The notes under the pieces are model-generated. The model had not been told where the DNA came from. It saw only the letters and a program-made list of their open reading frames with translations, and searched no databases. Source: Tolypothrix sp. FACHB-123 (GTDB lineage: Bacteria; Cyanobacteriota; Cyanobacteriia; Cyanobacteriales; Nostocaceae). Taken from it: DNA of 64,000 nucleotides. The stretch covers positions 124,001 through 188,000 of the forward strand of contig NZ_JACJRE010000007.1 of assembly GCF_014697075.1 (NCBI RefSeq). Reading direction: 5' to 3'. Positions 10,512 through 18,699 of this stretch are shown here, one piece after another (position 1 is the stretch's first letter; each line of letters opens with the position of its first letter). A program made the position numbers and the translations under genes.

Positions 10512-12605
10512 ATGAATAAGTTTAAATCTTCTTTTGGTAAGATTGCCGGATCTTTAGTTGCATCATTAGCAGTAGCTGGCAGTGTTAATTATACCAATTT
10601 AGCTAATGCATCAACAGTAGAAACACTTAAAGCAAACAATATCGCCTCAGTTTCAGTCAAACCGACACAGCCACAACCTGTAATTGCCCAGTTACAAACC
10701 AGTAATACTCAATACCAGGCAATGCAAATGCTGCCTGGGGGACTCATCCCAATTATTCTTTTGGGAAGTGTGGTTGTATTTGTCCCCTTGTTCTTTGGCG
10801 GCTTGGTGGTAATTGGCGAACGGGAAGTTGGCATTGTCGTCAAAAAATTTGACATCTCCGGTCGTCAACTTCCTGCTGGAAGATTGATTGCACTCAATGG
10901 TGAGGCGGGTTTGCAAGCAGATACCCTAGCACCAGGTTGGCATTGGCGCAAATGGCCTTGGCAATACTCCGTTCGCAAAGAATCGGTGGTAGTTGTACCT
11001 CAAGGTGAAATCGCCTTGATTGTCGCCGCAGATGGTGCATCCAACCCGCCAGAACGCATCCTGGGTAAAATTGTCGATTGTGATAACTTCCAAGATGCGC
11101 GGAAATTCCTGACTCACGGTGGCGAAAAAGGTCGGCAAATGGGCTTTTTGACGGCTGGTACTTACCGTATCAATACCGCCTTATTTAAAGTCATCATGGC
11201 ATCGAACGCTTCTGCTCATGGCATGAATCCCGAACAGTTGCGGGTGCACACTGTAGCCTCTGATAAAGTTGGCATTGTAACTACCTTAGATGGATTACCA
11301 ATTCCCGGTGGAGAAATCGCCGGGCCGACAATTGAGGGACACAACAACTTCCAAAACGGACAGAAATTCATTAATGCAGGTGGACGCCGAGGTTTACAAG
11401 AGCAGATTCTCCTTTCTGGTTCTTGGAACTTGAATCCTTGGTTTGTTCAGGTTGAGCAAGTACCAATGACAGAAATTCCGATTGGTTATGTAGGTGTGGT
11501 AATTTCTTTCGTTGGTCAAGCTCAAGTAGATGTCAGCGGTGCAGCCTTCACCCACGGTAATTTGGTGAACCAGGGACATAAGGGTGTATGGGTTGAACCA
11601 CTGTATCCAGGTAAGCACCCGCTTAATTCTCGCATCATGAAAATTGAATTGGTACCCACGACCAATATTGTTTTAAACTGGTCAGGTCGTACTGAACGCC
11701 ACAGTTATGATGCAAAACTCGCTTCTTTAACAGTGCGATCGCGTGATGGGTTTGCTTTTGATTTAGAAGTAGCGCAAATCATCCACGTTGGTGCTTTGGA
11801 TGCGCCAAAAGTAATTTCTCGCGTTGGTTCCATGCAAAACCTTGTAGACCATGTATTAGAACCAACTATCGGTAACTATTTCCGTAACTCAGCCCAAAAC
11901 TGTACTGTACTCGACTTTCTCACCGCTAGAAGCGAGCGTCAAGCGGAAGCTGCTGAGTATATTAAAGTAGCAATCCGGGCTTACGATGTGCAAGCAATAG
12001 ACACCTTAATAGGTGATATTCAGCCGCCAGCAACCCTGATGCAAACCCAAACCGACCGGAAAATTGCTGAAGAACAGCGCAAAACTTACGAAGTGCAACA
12101 AGCGGCGCAAACCCAACGCCAACAACTAGTCAGGGAAACAGCATTAGCCGATATTCAGCAAGAAATGGTGAAATCAGAGCAAAGCGTGCATATTGCTGAC
12201 TTGAAAGCACAAGCGCAAATTAAGCAAGCTAATGGTGAAGCCGAAGGTACAAAACTGCGCGCGATCGCAGAAGCTGAAGGTATCCGCGCCACAGGTAACG
12301 CTAAAGCTGAAACCTACCGCACTGGTGTGGAAGCCTTGGGGCCACAAGGTTATACAGCGATGCAGTTGATGCAAATTATCGGCGATCGCAATGTCCGCCT
12401 GATTCCCGATATCCTAGTTGGTGGTAGTAACGGCAACACCCACGGTTTAGTTGATGGTTTACTCTCACTAATTTTGTGGAATCAAACTGCTAAACCCGGT
12501 GAGACATTACCCACACCATTGCATCCCCAACCAATAGTTAAAACCCAACCAAACGGACAAAGTACAATTCCGCCAATAGTTGTTGATTTTACTGGGGATA
12601 AGTAA
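10512..12605 (+). CDS. SPFH/band-7 (flotillin-like) membrane protein
   Basis: SPFH proteins form large membrane-bound ring scaffolds in the cell envelope. The 697-residue protein has a signal-peptide-like N-terminus ending near NLANA, a membrane helix (LIPIILLGSVVVFVPLFFG, about residues 72-95), an SPFH region, and a long alanine/glutamine/glutamate-rich coiled coil at about 515-610. I start at the ATG at 10512; a TTG at 10491 in the same frame is less likely. Two segments in the first half (NFQDARKF--GGEKGRQ and NFQNGQKF--GGRRGLQ) look like an internal duplication, unusual for flotillins. It is monocistronic. The precise role is unknown. Confidence 0.8.
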   Translation: MNKFKSSFGKIAGSLVASLAVAGSVNYTNLANASTVETLKANNIASVSVKPTQPQPVIAQLQTSNTQYQAMQMLPGGLIPIILLGSVVVFVPLFFGGLVVIGEREVGIVVKKFDISGRQLPAGRLIALNGEAGLQADTLAPGWHWRKWPWQYSVRKESVVVVPQGEIALIVAADGASNPPERILGKIVDCDNFQDARKFLTHGGEKGRQMGFLTAGTYRINTALFKVIMASNASAHGMNPEQLRVHTVASDKVGIVTTLDGLPIPGGEIAGPTIEGHNNFQNGQKFINAGGRRGLQEQILLSGSWNLNPWFVQVEQVPMTEIPIGYVGVVISFVGQAQVDVSGAAFTHGNLVNQGHKGVWVEPLYPGKHPLNSRIMKIELVPTTNIVLNWSGRTERHSYDAKLASLTVRSRDGFAFDLEVAQIIHVGALDAPKVISRVGSMQNLVDHVLEPTIGNYFRNSAQNCTVLDFLTARSERQAEAAEYIKVAIRAYDVQAIDTLIGDIQPPATLMQTQTDRKIAEEQRKTYEVQQAAQTQRQQLVRETALADIQQEMVKSEQSVHIADLKAQAQIKQANGEAEGTKLRAIAEAEGIRATGNAKAETYRTGVEALGPQGYTAMQLMQIIGDRNVRLIPDILVGGSNGNTHGLVDGLLSLILWNQTAKPGETLPTPLHPQPIVKTQPNGQSTIPPIVVDFTGDK

Positions 12606-12618
12606 CGTTGAACTCATA

Positions 12619-12650
12619 CACCCTTGTTTTGATTTAACCAAACAGGGGTG
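12619..12650 (+). terminator. Hairpin after the SPFH gene
   Basis: An eleven-base stem (CACCCTTGTTT with AAACAGGGGTG, one wobble) begins 14 bases after the stop codon. There is no strong T run after it, so intrinsic termination is likely but not certain. Confidence 0.5.
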
Positions 12651-12679
12651 ATATTCTCAACAAATAATTAATCAATATT

Positions 12680-12813
12680 GTAGGGGTTTAGCAATGCTAA
12701 ACCCTCCATATTATAGATATGTTCGCTATCAAATTAATGATTAATAATACCAATTTAAATATTGTTTGCGGTACATTAATATATTCTAGAGGGCATGGCA
12801 ATGCCATGCCCAT
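12680..12813. repeat. Two dispersed palindromic repeats with a GCAATGC centre
   Basis: Two palindromes (GGGTTTAGCAATGCTAAACCC at 12684-12704, shown here only by its arms GGGTTTAG and CTAAACCC, and GGGCATGG with CCATGCCC at about 12791-12811) belong to the same GTAGGG-arm-GCAATGC-arm class as the elements at 29246-29272 and 45050-45070. The 12606-13030 spacer holds only these and the repeat at 12955-12982. Confidence 0.75.
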
Positions 12814-12954
12814 ACCATCTGCCGCATTCTTTTTCAAATTTGTATAAAAATTATAAAACTACTTTTTTTGTAAAATTGTATAATAATACGATGCGTAAAT
12901 ATAGCAATCCTAAATCATTTGTGAAATTTATTAATTCTCATTTTTTCTCTTTTC

Positions 12955-12982
12955 CTTGGCGTACTTGGCGACTTGGCGGTTC
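12955..12982. repeat. Dispersed CTTGGCG repeat, copy 1
   Basis: Imperfect nine-base units (CTTGGCGTA, CTTGGCGAC, CTTGGCGGT) occur here, inverted at 41622-41656, and again at 42356-42388. Confidence 0.75.
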
Positions 12983-13030
12983 ATTAGAAAAATATTTTCA
13001 CAAATCAGATGGGATTGCTATATTAATTTT

Positions 13031-13501
13031 ATGCAAATAAGATTATTTAAGCCGCAAGATGCAGAGCAAATAGCGCAATTATTTCACGCAACAGTACGTG
13101 AAGTTAATATTCGTGACTACTCAAGCAGTCAAGTTGCAGCATGGGCACCAGATGATATTAACTTTCGGGATTGGGCAAAAATTTGTTCACAAAGATTTAC
13201 TTATGTTGCTGAAGATGAAGGTATAGTTGCAGGTTTTGGTGAGTTAGAATCCAACGGACATATAGACTGCTTTTATTGCCATAAAAACTATCAACGGATG
13301 GGTGTTGGTAGTAAAATTTATGCCGCAATTGAAGCAAAAGCTTATGAGTTAGGAATTAACCGCTTGTACGTTGAAGCAAGTATTACTGCCAAGAGATTTT
13401 TTTTAAACAAAGGTTTCTCTATCATTACTGAGCAACAGGTAGAACGTAGAGGAGAAACTTTTATTAATTATGCAATGGAAAAGGTTTTAATTACTAATTA
13501 A
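13031..13501 (+). CDS. GNAT family N-acetyltransferase
   Basis: This transfers an acetyl group from acetyl-CoA to an unknown amine. The 156-residue protein begins MQIRLFKPQDAEQIAQLF and has the GNAT motif A region (YQRMGVGSKIYAAIEAKAYE, about residues 93-112) and the later ASITAKRFFLNKGF beta-bulge segment. I start at the ATG at 13031; the longer open frame from 12956 reads through a dispersed repeat and is not real. It resembles YafP/PhnO-type small acetyltransferases. It stands alone, convergent with the toxin-antitoxin pair. Confidence 0.8.
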   Translation: MQIRLFKPQDAEQIAQLFHATVREVNIRDYSSSQVAAWAPDDINFRDWAKICSQRFTYVAEDEGIVAGFGELESNGHIDCFYCHKNYQRMGVGSKIYAAIEAKAYELGINRLYVEASITAKRFFLNKGFSIITEQQVERRGETFINYAMEKVLITN

Positions 13502-13543
13502 TAGTGATTCCTGCAGTCATTCATTAGTTATGTAGCTTATTGA

Positions 13544-13849
13544 TTAACTTTCAATATTTCTTTGTTTCCAGTAATTAGGTTTGCGCCTGCTGTGAGCAAT
13601 GCCAATAATCCAAATTACTTCTTCAAGTTCCGTATAAAAAATCTGATAGGGGAAACGCTGATTAACGTAGCGACGTATTCCTTCAATCTTGTGTGGGTTT
13701 CCTAAATTAGGATTTTGCTGAATTTTGAGAAGAATATTTTCCACTTCAGACAGTAAATCTAAACCCAAACCCACTTGTTGAGATTCATAGTACCCTATTG
13801 CTGCATCAAGCTCTTTTCTAGCGTCAGTATGGATAACAATAAACTTCAC
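13544..13849 (-). CDS. RelE/ParE-type toxin
   Basis: This 101-residue protein has the ParE/RelE layout: a DARKELDAAIGYYESQ helix at the N-terminus, then NPNLGNPHKIEGIRRYVNQRFPYQIFY and a final IIGIAHSRRKPNYW strand with conserved basic residues. Such toxins inhibit gyrase (ParE) or cleave ribosome-bound mRNA (RelE); the FPYQIFY and AHSRRKP pattern favours the ParE-like plasmid stabilisation group. It overlaps the upstream antitoxin gene by four bases, so the two are translated together. Confidence 0.85.
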   Translation of the reverse strand: MKFIVIHTDARKELDAAIGYYESQQVGLGLDLLSEVENILLKIQQNPNLGNPHKIEGIRRYVNQRFPYQIFYTELEEVIWIIGIAHSRRKPNYWKQRNIES

Positions 13850-14094
13850 GAATACTTTTTTCTTAAATCAGAAAAAACTTGCGACGCAGATTCACCAATA
13901 GCAGGATTACGATTAATTGCATCCAAACGTTGACTTAATTCCTCGTCCCAAATTGCATCTATATTATCATCTATACCCTCATCCAGAGAATGAATTAAAA
14001 AGTAGGCAATTTCAGCACGTTCTTTTGCAGATAGCTGAGAAAGTTCGAGTTTAAGTTTTTCTGCTGTTTCGCTCATACTTTGAGGTCTTGTCAA
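13846..14094 (-). CDS. Antitoxin of a ParE/RelE-type module (addiction module protein family)
   Basis: The 82-residue acidic protein begins with a helical segment (SETAEKLKLELSQLSAKERAEIAYFLIHSLDEG) typical of the addiction module family that pairs with ParE/RelE toxins. Its last four bases overlap the toxin gene, and antitoxin-first order is usual. As in related modules, it probably neutralises the toxin and represses the operon promoter just upstream of 14094. No DNA-binding motif could be assigned by eye. Confidence 0.8.
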   Translation of the reverse strand: MTRPQSMSETAEKLKLELSQLSAKERAEIAYFLIHSLDEGIDDNIDAIWDEELSQRLDAINRNPAIGESASQVFSDLRKKYS

Positions 14095-14283
14095 TAATTA
14101 TGACCTAACAATTATAAGTTTAACAGCCGCATTGCAATTGTGGTTTATAGGTAAACTACGCTCGCGCAGTGACTTTACCAGAGTATCGCATTTTGAAGAG
14201 AGAATATTTTGTGGTACGAGCGTACTTACGCCACTTGATTACCCACTTTCTTTTAAAGACTTGTATAGTGATGTTAAATCATC

Positions 14284-14313
14284 CCCCGCTATCCCTTTGA
14301 GGTTAGCGGAGGG
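14284..14313 (-). terminator. Hairpin after the class V aminotransferase gene
   Basis: Complementary arms CCGCTA and TAGCGG with flanking C and G runs form a strong stem just after the stop codon of the minus-strand gene. No T run follows, so it may stabilise the 3' end rather than terminate. The 14095-14329 spacer shows no credible gene. Confidence 0.4.
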
Positions 14314-14329
14314 AAGATTTTCAGAAACA

Positions 14330-15478
14330 CTATTTAGCTAAAACTTGGCGTAATGCTTCTAAAAGTTGATCGACACTTTCTTTGCGACTATTAAAACCCA
14401 TTAGTCCAACGCGCCAAACTTTACCAGCAAGTTCACCCAAACCACCGCCAACTTCAATGTTATGTTCGTTAAGTAATTGTCGGGCAATTACTTTACCATC
14501 CAACCCTTCGGGAATGCAGACAGTTGTGAGAGTTGGTAAGCGGAACTCTCGCTCAACATGCAAACTTAGTCCTAAATCTTCCAAGCCATCCCACAGATAC
14601 TCTACGTTTTTTTGATGACGTTGCCAACAGTTTGCTAATCCTTCTTCTGCAACTAAACGCAGTGCTTCCCGCAGTGCATAGTACAAATTAATTGGGGCTG
14701 TGTGATGATATACACGTTCGTTACCCCAATATTTGCCTAACAAGTTCATATCTAAATACCAGTTAGCCACTTTGGTGCGGCGCTGTTGCAATTTTTCTAT
14801 GGCGCGAGGACTCATGGTAAAAGGGGAAGCACCAGGAGGACAACCCAAGCCTTTTTGGCTACAGCTATAGGCTAGGTCAACTCCCCAATTATCTAAAAAT
14901 ATGGGCACGCCGCCTAAACTAGTGACTGTATCTACTAATAACAGAGTGCCAAATTCACGACATAAATCGCCAACTCCTTCTAAGGGTTGACGCGCACCAG
15001 TGGAAGTTTCTGCATGAACTAAAGCCAGGATGGCGGGACGATGAGTTTCTAAGGCATTACGCAGTTCTTCTAGGTGAAAAACTTGTCCCCAAGGTTTAGT
15101 AATAGTGCGGACATCAGCGCCGTATCTTCCCGCCATATCAACGAGGCGATTACCAAAGTAGCCAGCTACACCTATTAATACCACATCACCAGGTTCGGTA
15201 ACGTTGGCAATAGTCGCTTCCATTGCGGCTGTACCGGTACCACTAACTGCTATTGTTAAGGGGTTTTCTGTCTGCCACACATAGCGCAGTAAGGATTGAA
15301 TTTCATCCATGAGGGCGAGAAAAGCGGGATCTAAATGCCCTACAGGTGAAGTATTCATGGCTTGTAATACCGCCGGATGAGCATTGGATGGCCCTGGCCC
15401 CAAAAGTAAGCGAGATGGGACTTGTAGAGGTGCAATTTGCAACCTTTGACTATCGTTGATTGAGACTGTTGATGTCAT
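14330..15478 (-). CDS. Class V aminotransferase (alanine/serine-glyoxylate type)
   Basis: A PLP enzyme of 382 residues, probably alanine-glyoxylate or serine-glyoxylate aminotransferase, acting in photorespiratory glyoxylate removal. Family features are LLLGPGPSNAHPAVLQAM at the N-terminus, SGTGTAAMEA, the PLP-binding segment VDTVTSLGG, and the Schiff-base lysine in SCSQKGLGCPPG. The closest cyanobacterial entries were once annotated as the 42-kDa subunit of a soluble hydrogenase; I regard that name as historical. The substrate pair is inferred from the family. Confidence 0.88.
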   Translation of the reverse strand: MTSTVSINDSQRLQIAPLQVPSRLLLGPGPSNAHPAVLQAMNTSPVGHLDPAFLALMDEIQSLLRYVWQTENPLTIAVSGTGTAAMEATIANVTEPGDVVLIGVAGYFGNRLVDMAGRYGADVRTITKPWGQVFHLEELRNALETHRPAILALVHAETSTGARQPLEGVGDLCREFGTLLLVDTVTSLGGVPIFLDNWGVDLAYSCSQKGLGCPPGASPFTMSPRAIEKLQQRRTKVANWYLDMNLLGKYWGNERVYHHTAPINLYYALREALRLVAEEGLANCWQRHQKNVEYLWDGLEDLGLSLHVEREFRLPTLTTVCIPEGLDGKVIARQLLNEHNIEVGGGLGELAGKVWRVGLMGFNSRKESVDQLLEALRQVLAK

Positions 15479-15887
15479 GATTGGTTCTGAGCTATATCGT
15501 ATATATCCGCATCATAGAGCGATCGCATCACCGTTTTTTGATTTTGTTTACCGACGGTAACTAGAAGGATACTCTAAGACAGCGAGATACAACTTCAGCC
15601 CCATAGCCGCCGATCGAATTTTCTTTGCAAATCAGGCTTTCATCAGCAAACAGGGTGAAAGCTAGTCTACGATCCAACACTAGATTGATAAAAATTTGCT
15701 TTGAACCTCAGAATTTCCTCACTTTCTCTACTTATTATCAGTCTTAATTCTCAGGGAAATATATATAGGATTGGCTCTGTTTAGCAAGCAAGTAAAAGTT
15801 GCAAAAATATCAGTCTAAAGAAAGATTTATTTTTCTCTTTTGCTTCTTTTCTTTTGATGTTATCTAAACTGCCATAACTATAGATTT

Positions 15888-16220
15888 TTGAAAGTGGTGC
15901 TTTACCTAATGTTCATGATTTGTTCATCTTTTCTAAATGTCAGCCACCTCCAGGTTTTAACCAGGGTTCAGCCATACCCGATAAAACCTCTACAACAAAA
16001 TCTAGTTCTGAATATAGATAATCAATATTTTGAGATTGCGGAATTTATCACAATACCAGCAATCCAGTTCCGTATCTACCAACAGCGACAACATCAGAAT
16101 TTCTACGGTTGTAGCTCATCCGGACAAAATTTAATATTTCTGTATGAAGGATTAATTTCTTTAAAATTACGACTTTCTGTAGAATTGGCTGGACTTTTGA
16201 AGGCAATAAATCATGAATGA
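15888..16220 (+). CDS. Hypothetical protein overlapping the PatA-like gene
   Basis: This 110-codon frame ends eight bases inside the PatA-like gene (stop at 16218-16220, next ATG at 16213), an arrangement that would allow translational coupling. It has a hydrophobic N-terminus (VVLYLMFMICSSFL) but no family I recognise. The ATG at 15888 has no clear ribosome binding site. It could be a chance open frame in the leader of the downstream gene. The spacer before it (15479-15887) shows nothing else. Confidence 0.3.
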   Translation: MKVVLYLMFMICSSFLNVSHLQVLTRVQPYPIKPLQQNLVLNIDNQYFEIAEFITIPAIQFRIYQQRQHQNFYGCSSSGQNLIFLYEGLISLKLRLSVELAGLLKAINHE

Positions 16221-17544
16221 CCCTAACACCCTAGAGCTAAAGAAATTGCTGAATGGGTTGAATAAATGTACCCAACTACAATACAACGGTCAAGTAAATT
16301 TTAAAAATTCTCAAGGAAGACAGTGGTCTTTGTATTATCGTCTAGGACAGTTGGTGTGGGCTACAGAAGGGACTCATCCTTATAGACGTTTGCGTAGATG
16401 TTTAGCTCAAAATTGTCCGCAAATCGATATTGGCAATCTTCATTTAGAAACAATTAATTCATCGATAGAGTACTGGGATTATCTATTGCTAGAAAATTTA
16501 TATAAATCCCAGCAAATCAAACAAGAACAACTCAACGCTATTGTGGAAACTACAATAGCAGAGATTTTATTTGATCTGGCTCAACAAGTAAATAATGACT
16601 CTTGGAATTGCGATCGCAATCACCAAGTCATACTAGACGCACCCATGATTTCTACAAGTGCGCAGATGTCATTAAAGCAAATGCAAGAGTCTTGGTGCAA
16701 TTGGGTACAAGCTGGCTTAGGGACAGTTTCTCCGAATTTAGCACCTGTATTGAGCAGACCAAAAGAACTTCAACAGCGGGTAAGCCCAGCTATTTACAAT
16801 AACTTTGTCAAGTTAATTAATGGCAAATATACCATTTGGGAATTAGCCGTAAGAATGAAGCAAAGTGTGTTACCACTTACCCGTTCTTTGCTTCCCTATA
16901 TTAACAAAGGAATTACGGAACTTGTAGAAGTACCTGACTTACCCTTCCCAGAGGCTAAAGCTCAAGCCGCTGTTGTTGAAACAAAAGAGGAAATTTCGGT
17001 AGCAAAATTTGACAAACTTTTTTCTCGTGGTATTTCTACATTCCCGGAGTCATCAAAACAAGGAAACAATTACTCCGCAAATTTACTGACCCTGAACAAC
17101 AAATCTACTTTTCCTCAACCCACAACATCACACAGTCCATTGATAGCTTGTATAGATGATAGCCTCCAAATCTGTAAAATGATGGAGAAGATTCTTACAG
17201 ATAATGGGCTGAAATTTATCGGTATCTCAGAGCCAGTACAAGCTCTACCAATTCTGATTCAGAAAAAACCAGACTTGATTTTTTTAGACTTAATCATGCC
17301 AGTGGTAAGTGGGTATGAAATCTATGCTCAGCTTCGTCGTAGTTCCTTTTTGAGCAAAATACCCGTGGTAATTTTAACAGGTAGCGATCGCCTACTTGAG
17401 CCAGTTCACTCTAAAGGATTTGGGGCTACGGAATTTATGACTAAACCAGTATTACCCACTAAGGTACTGGAGATAGTAGATAAGTTGACTGGTACAAAAA
17501 CAGCATCAACATTTCATCAAAAATCTAAGTTAGCAGTTTGTTAA
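16213..17544 (+). CDS. PatA-like response regulator (PATAN + receiver domain)
   Basis: The 443-residue protein has the PatA N-terminal layout (about residues 1-240, with NGQVNFKNSQGRQWSLYYRLGQ near the start). A variable linker follows, then a C-terminal CheY-like receiver at about 312-430. The receiver keeps the acidic pair (IDDS), the phosphorylated aspartate (LIFLDLIMP), the threonine (VILTGSD) and the lysine (MTKPV), so it should be phosphorylatable. Known relatives are PatA (heterocyst pattern) and PixG/PilG-type regulators of phototaxis. No CheW, chemoreceptor or histidine kinase gene is adjacent, so this is an orphan and its process is unknown. Confidence 0.85.
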   Translation: MNDPNTLELKKLLNGLNKCTQLQYNGQVNFKNSQGRQWSLYYRLGQLVWATEGTHPYRRLRRCLAQNCPQIDIGNLHLETINSSIEYWDYLLLENLYKSQQIKQEQLNAIVETTIAEILFDLAQQVNNDSWNCDRNHQVILDAPMISTSAQMSLKQMQESWCNWVQAGLGTVSPNLAPVLSRPKELQQRVSPAIYNNFVKLINGKYTIWELAVRMKQSVLPLTRSLLPYINKGITELVEVPDLPFPEAKAQAAVVETKEEISVAKFDKLFSRGISTFPESSKQGNNYSANLLTLNNKSTFPQPTTSHSPLIACIDDSLQICKMMEKILTDNGLKFIGISEPVQALPILIQKKPDLIFLDLIMPVVSGYEIYAQLRRSSFLSKIPVVILTGSDRLLEPVHSKGFGATEFMTKPVLPTKVLEIVDKLTGTKTASTFHQKSKLAVC

Positions 17545-17555
17545 ACATAAGTTGT

Positions 17556-17589
17556 TTGTAGTAAGGACTAAAGCCCTAACTACAATAGT
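17556..17589. repeat. Dispersed palindromic repeat (GTAGT-AGGACT-AGCCCT type), copy 1
   Basis: Imperfect palindrome with arms TAGTAAGGACT and AGCCCTAACTA. A related, longer copy lies at 29284-29328 after the CBS-GGDEF-EAL gene. Confidence 0.65.
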
Positions 17590-17706
17590 ACAGTGCGGCG
17601 TAAATAAACAAACCATTTAAAATGGCTAAAAAGCCCAAAATTCAATTCTTTTGACTTTTGACTTCCGCAAAGCGGTAATAGGTTGTGAGCGAGTTTAATG
17701 AATCCA

Positions 17707-18477
17707 CTAAGATTGCAGCGGTAAACCATCCTGAAAGACTAAAAGTTCTCCTGGTTGGATGGTTTTCCACACCTCATTGTCCGTTAGAGGAGTAGTAGCA
17801 ATCACCGCAACGCGATCGCTTAGGGAAGTTAACTCACGAAAATCCACAGTCATATCTTGATCGATTAAGTGCGCCGCCGCAAATGGTGCTTGACGCACAA
17901 TGTAGCTGAGTTTAGTTGAACAGTAAGCAAAAAAGTGCTCGCCGTCAGAAAGCAAATAATTAAAAACACCGAATAATCCTAGATTTACAGTAATTTTACG
18001 CAAAACAGGATAGAGTTTTTCTAACGGTGGCTTACCTTTGGGAAAACTTTGTCGCAGAGTTTCTAAAATCACACAAAATGCTTTTTCGCTGTCTGTCTCA
18101 CCCACAGCTTGATAAAAGCCCATGTTCTCCGGGTTAAAATCCGGTAAATTACCGTTATGGGCAAATACCCAGTATCTCCCCCAAAGTTCTCTTTGGAAAG
18201 GATGACAGTTTTGTAGGGCTACATCACCTTGAGTAGCTTTACGGATATGGGCTATTACATGGGTGGAGTGAATGGGATAACGCCGCACTAAATCGGCTAC
18301 TGGAGAAGTTATAGAAGGTTTATCATCAATAAAAATCCGACATCCTTTTTCCTCAAAAAACGCTATACCCCAACCATCACAGTGATCGTCAGTTTTTCCT
18401 CCCCTAGCAGAAAAACCTTCAAAGGAAAAGCAAATATCTGTTGGGGTATTACAATTCATTCCCAGCAGTTGACACAT
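17707..18477 (-). CDS. Class II glutamine amidotransferase (YafJ-like)
   Basis: The 256-residue protein has the N-terminal nucleophile cysteine exposed after methionine removal (MCQLLGMN), followed by GGKTDDHCDGWGIAF, HIRKATQG and FAHNGNLPDF, the glutaminase motifs of class II amidotransferases. No synthase domain is attached. Stand-alone members of this YafJ group may act as gamma-glutamyl hydrolases or glutaminases on small metabolites; the substrate is not known. Gene start is fixed by the catalytic cysteine at position 2. Confidence 0.88.
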   Translation of the reverse strand: MCQLLGMNCNTPTDICFSFEGFSARGGKTDDHCDGWGIAFFEEKGCRIFIDDKPSITSPVADLVRRYPIHSTHVIAHIRKATQGDVALQNCHPFQRELWGRYWVFAHNGNLPDFNPENMGFYQAVGETDSEKAFCVILETLRQSFPKGKPPLEKLYPVLRKITVNLGLFGVFNYLLSDGEHFFAYCSTKLSYIVRQAPFAAAHLIDQDMTVDFRELTSLSDRVAVIATTPLTDNEVWKTIQPGELLVFQDGLPLQS

Positions 18478-18699
18478 TTTTAAAACCTGAGGATATTATC
18501 TGGGATTAAGATACTTCAGATTGCTGCCAAAATTCTGGTGCGATCGCTTCAATCTTAAAATTTCATCACCAGTTTTGGCAAAACCTAACTTGAAAATAGG
18601 GGCTAGGGGCTAGGTAAGAGAGATTTTCATGTTTGGTTGTGGGTTTTTCCCATGCGGGACTAACTTGAAAAATAGGGCTAGGAAGTGTGGGATTTAAAA

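Noticed and set aside
12795-13040. 81-codon plus-strand frame before the GNAT gene
   Set aside because: It runs through two dispersed repeats and overlaps the real gene out of frame.
14132-14341. 69-codon plus-strand frame in the spacer before the aminotransferase
   Set aside because: No binding site, no family, and it ends within the hairpin and 3' end of the neighbouring gene.
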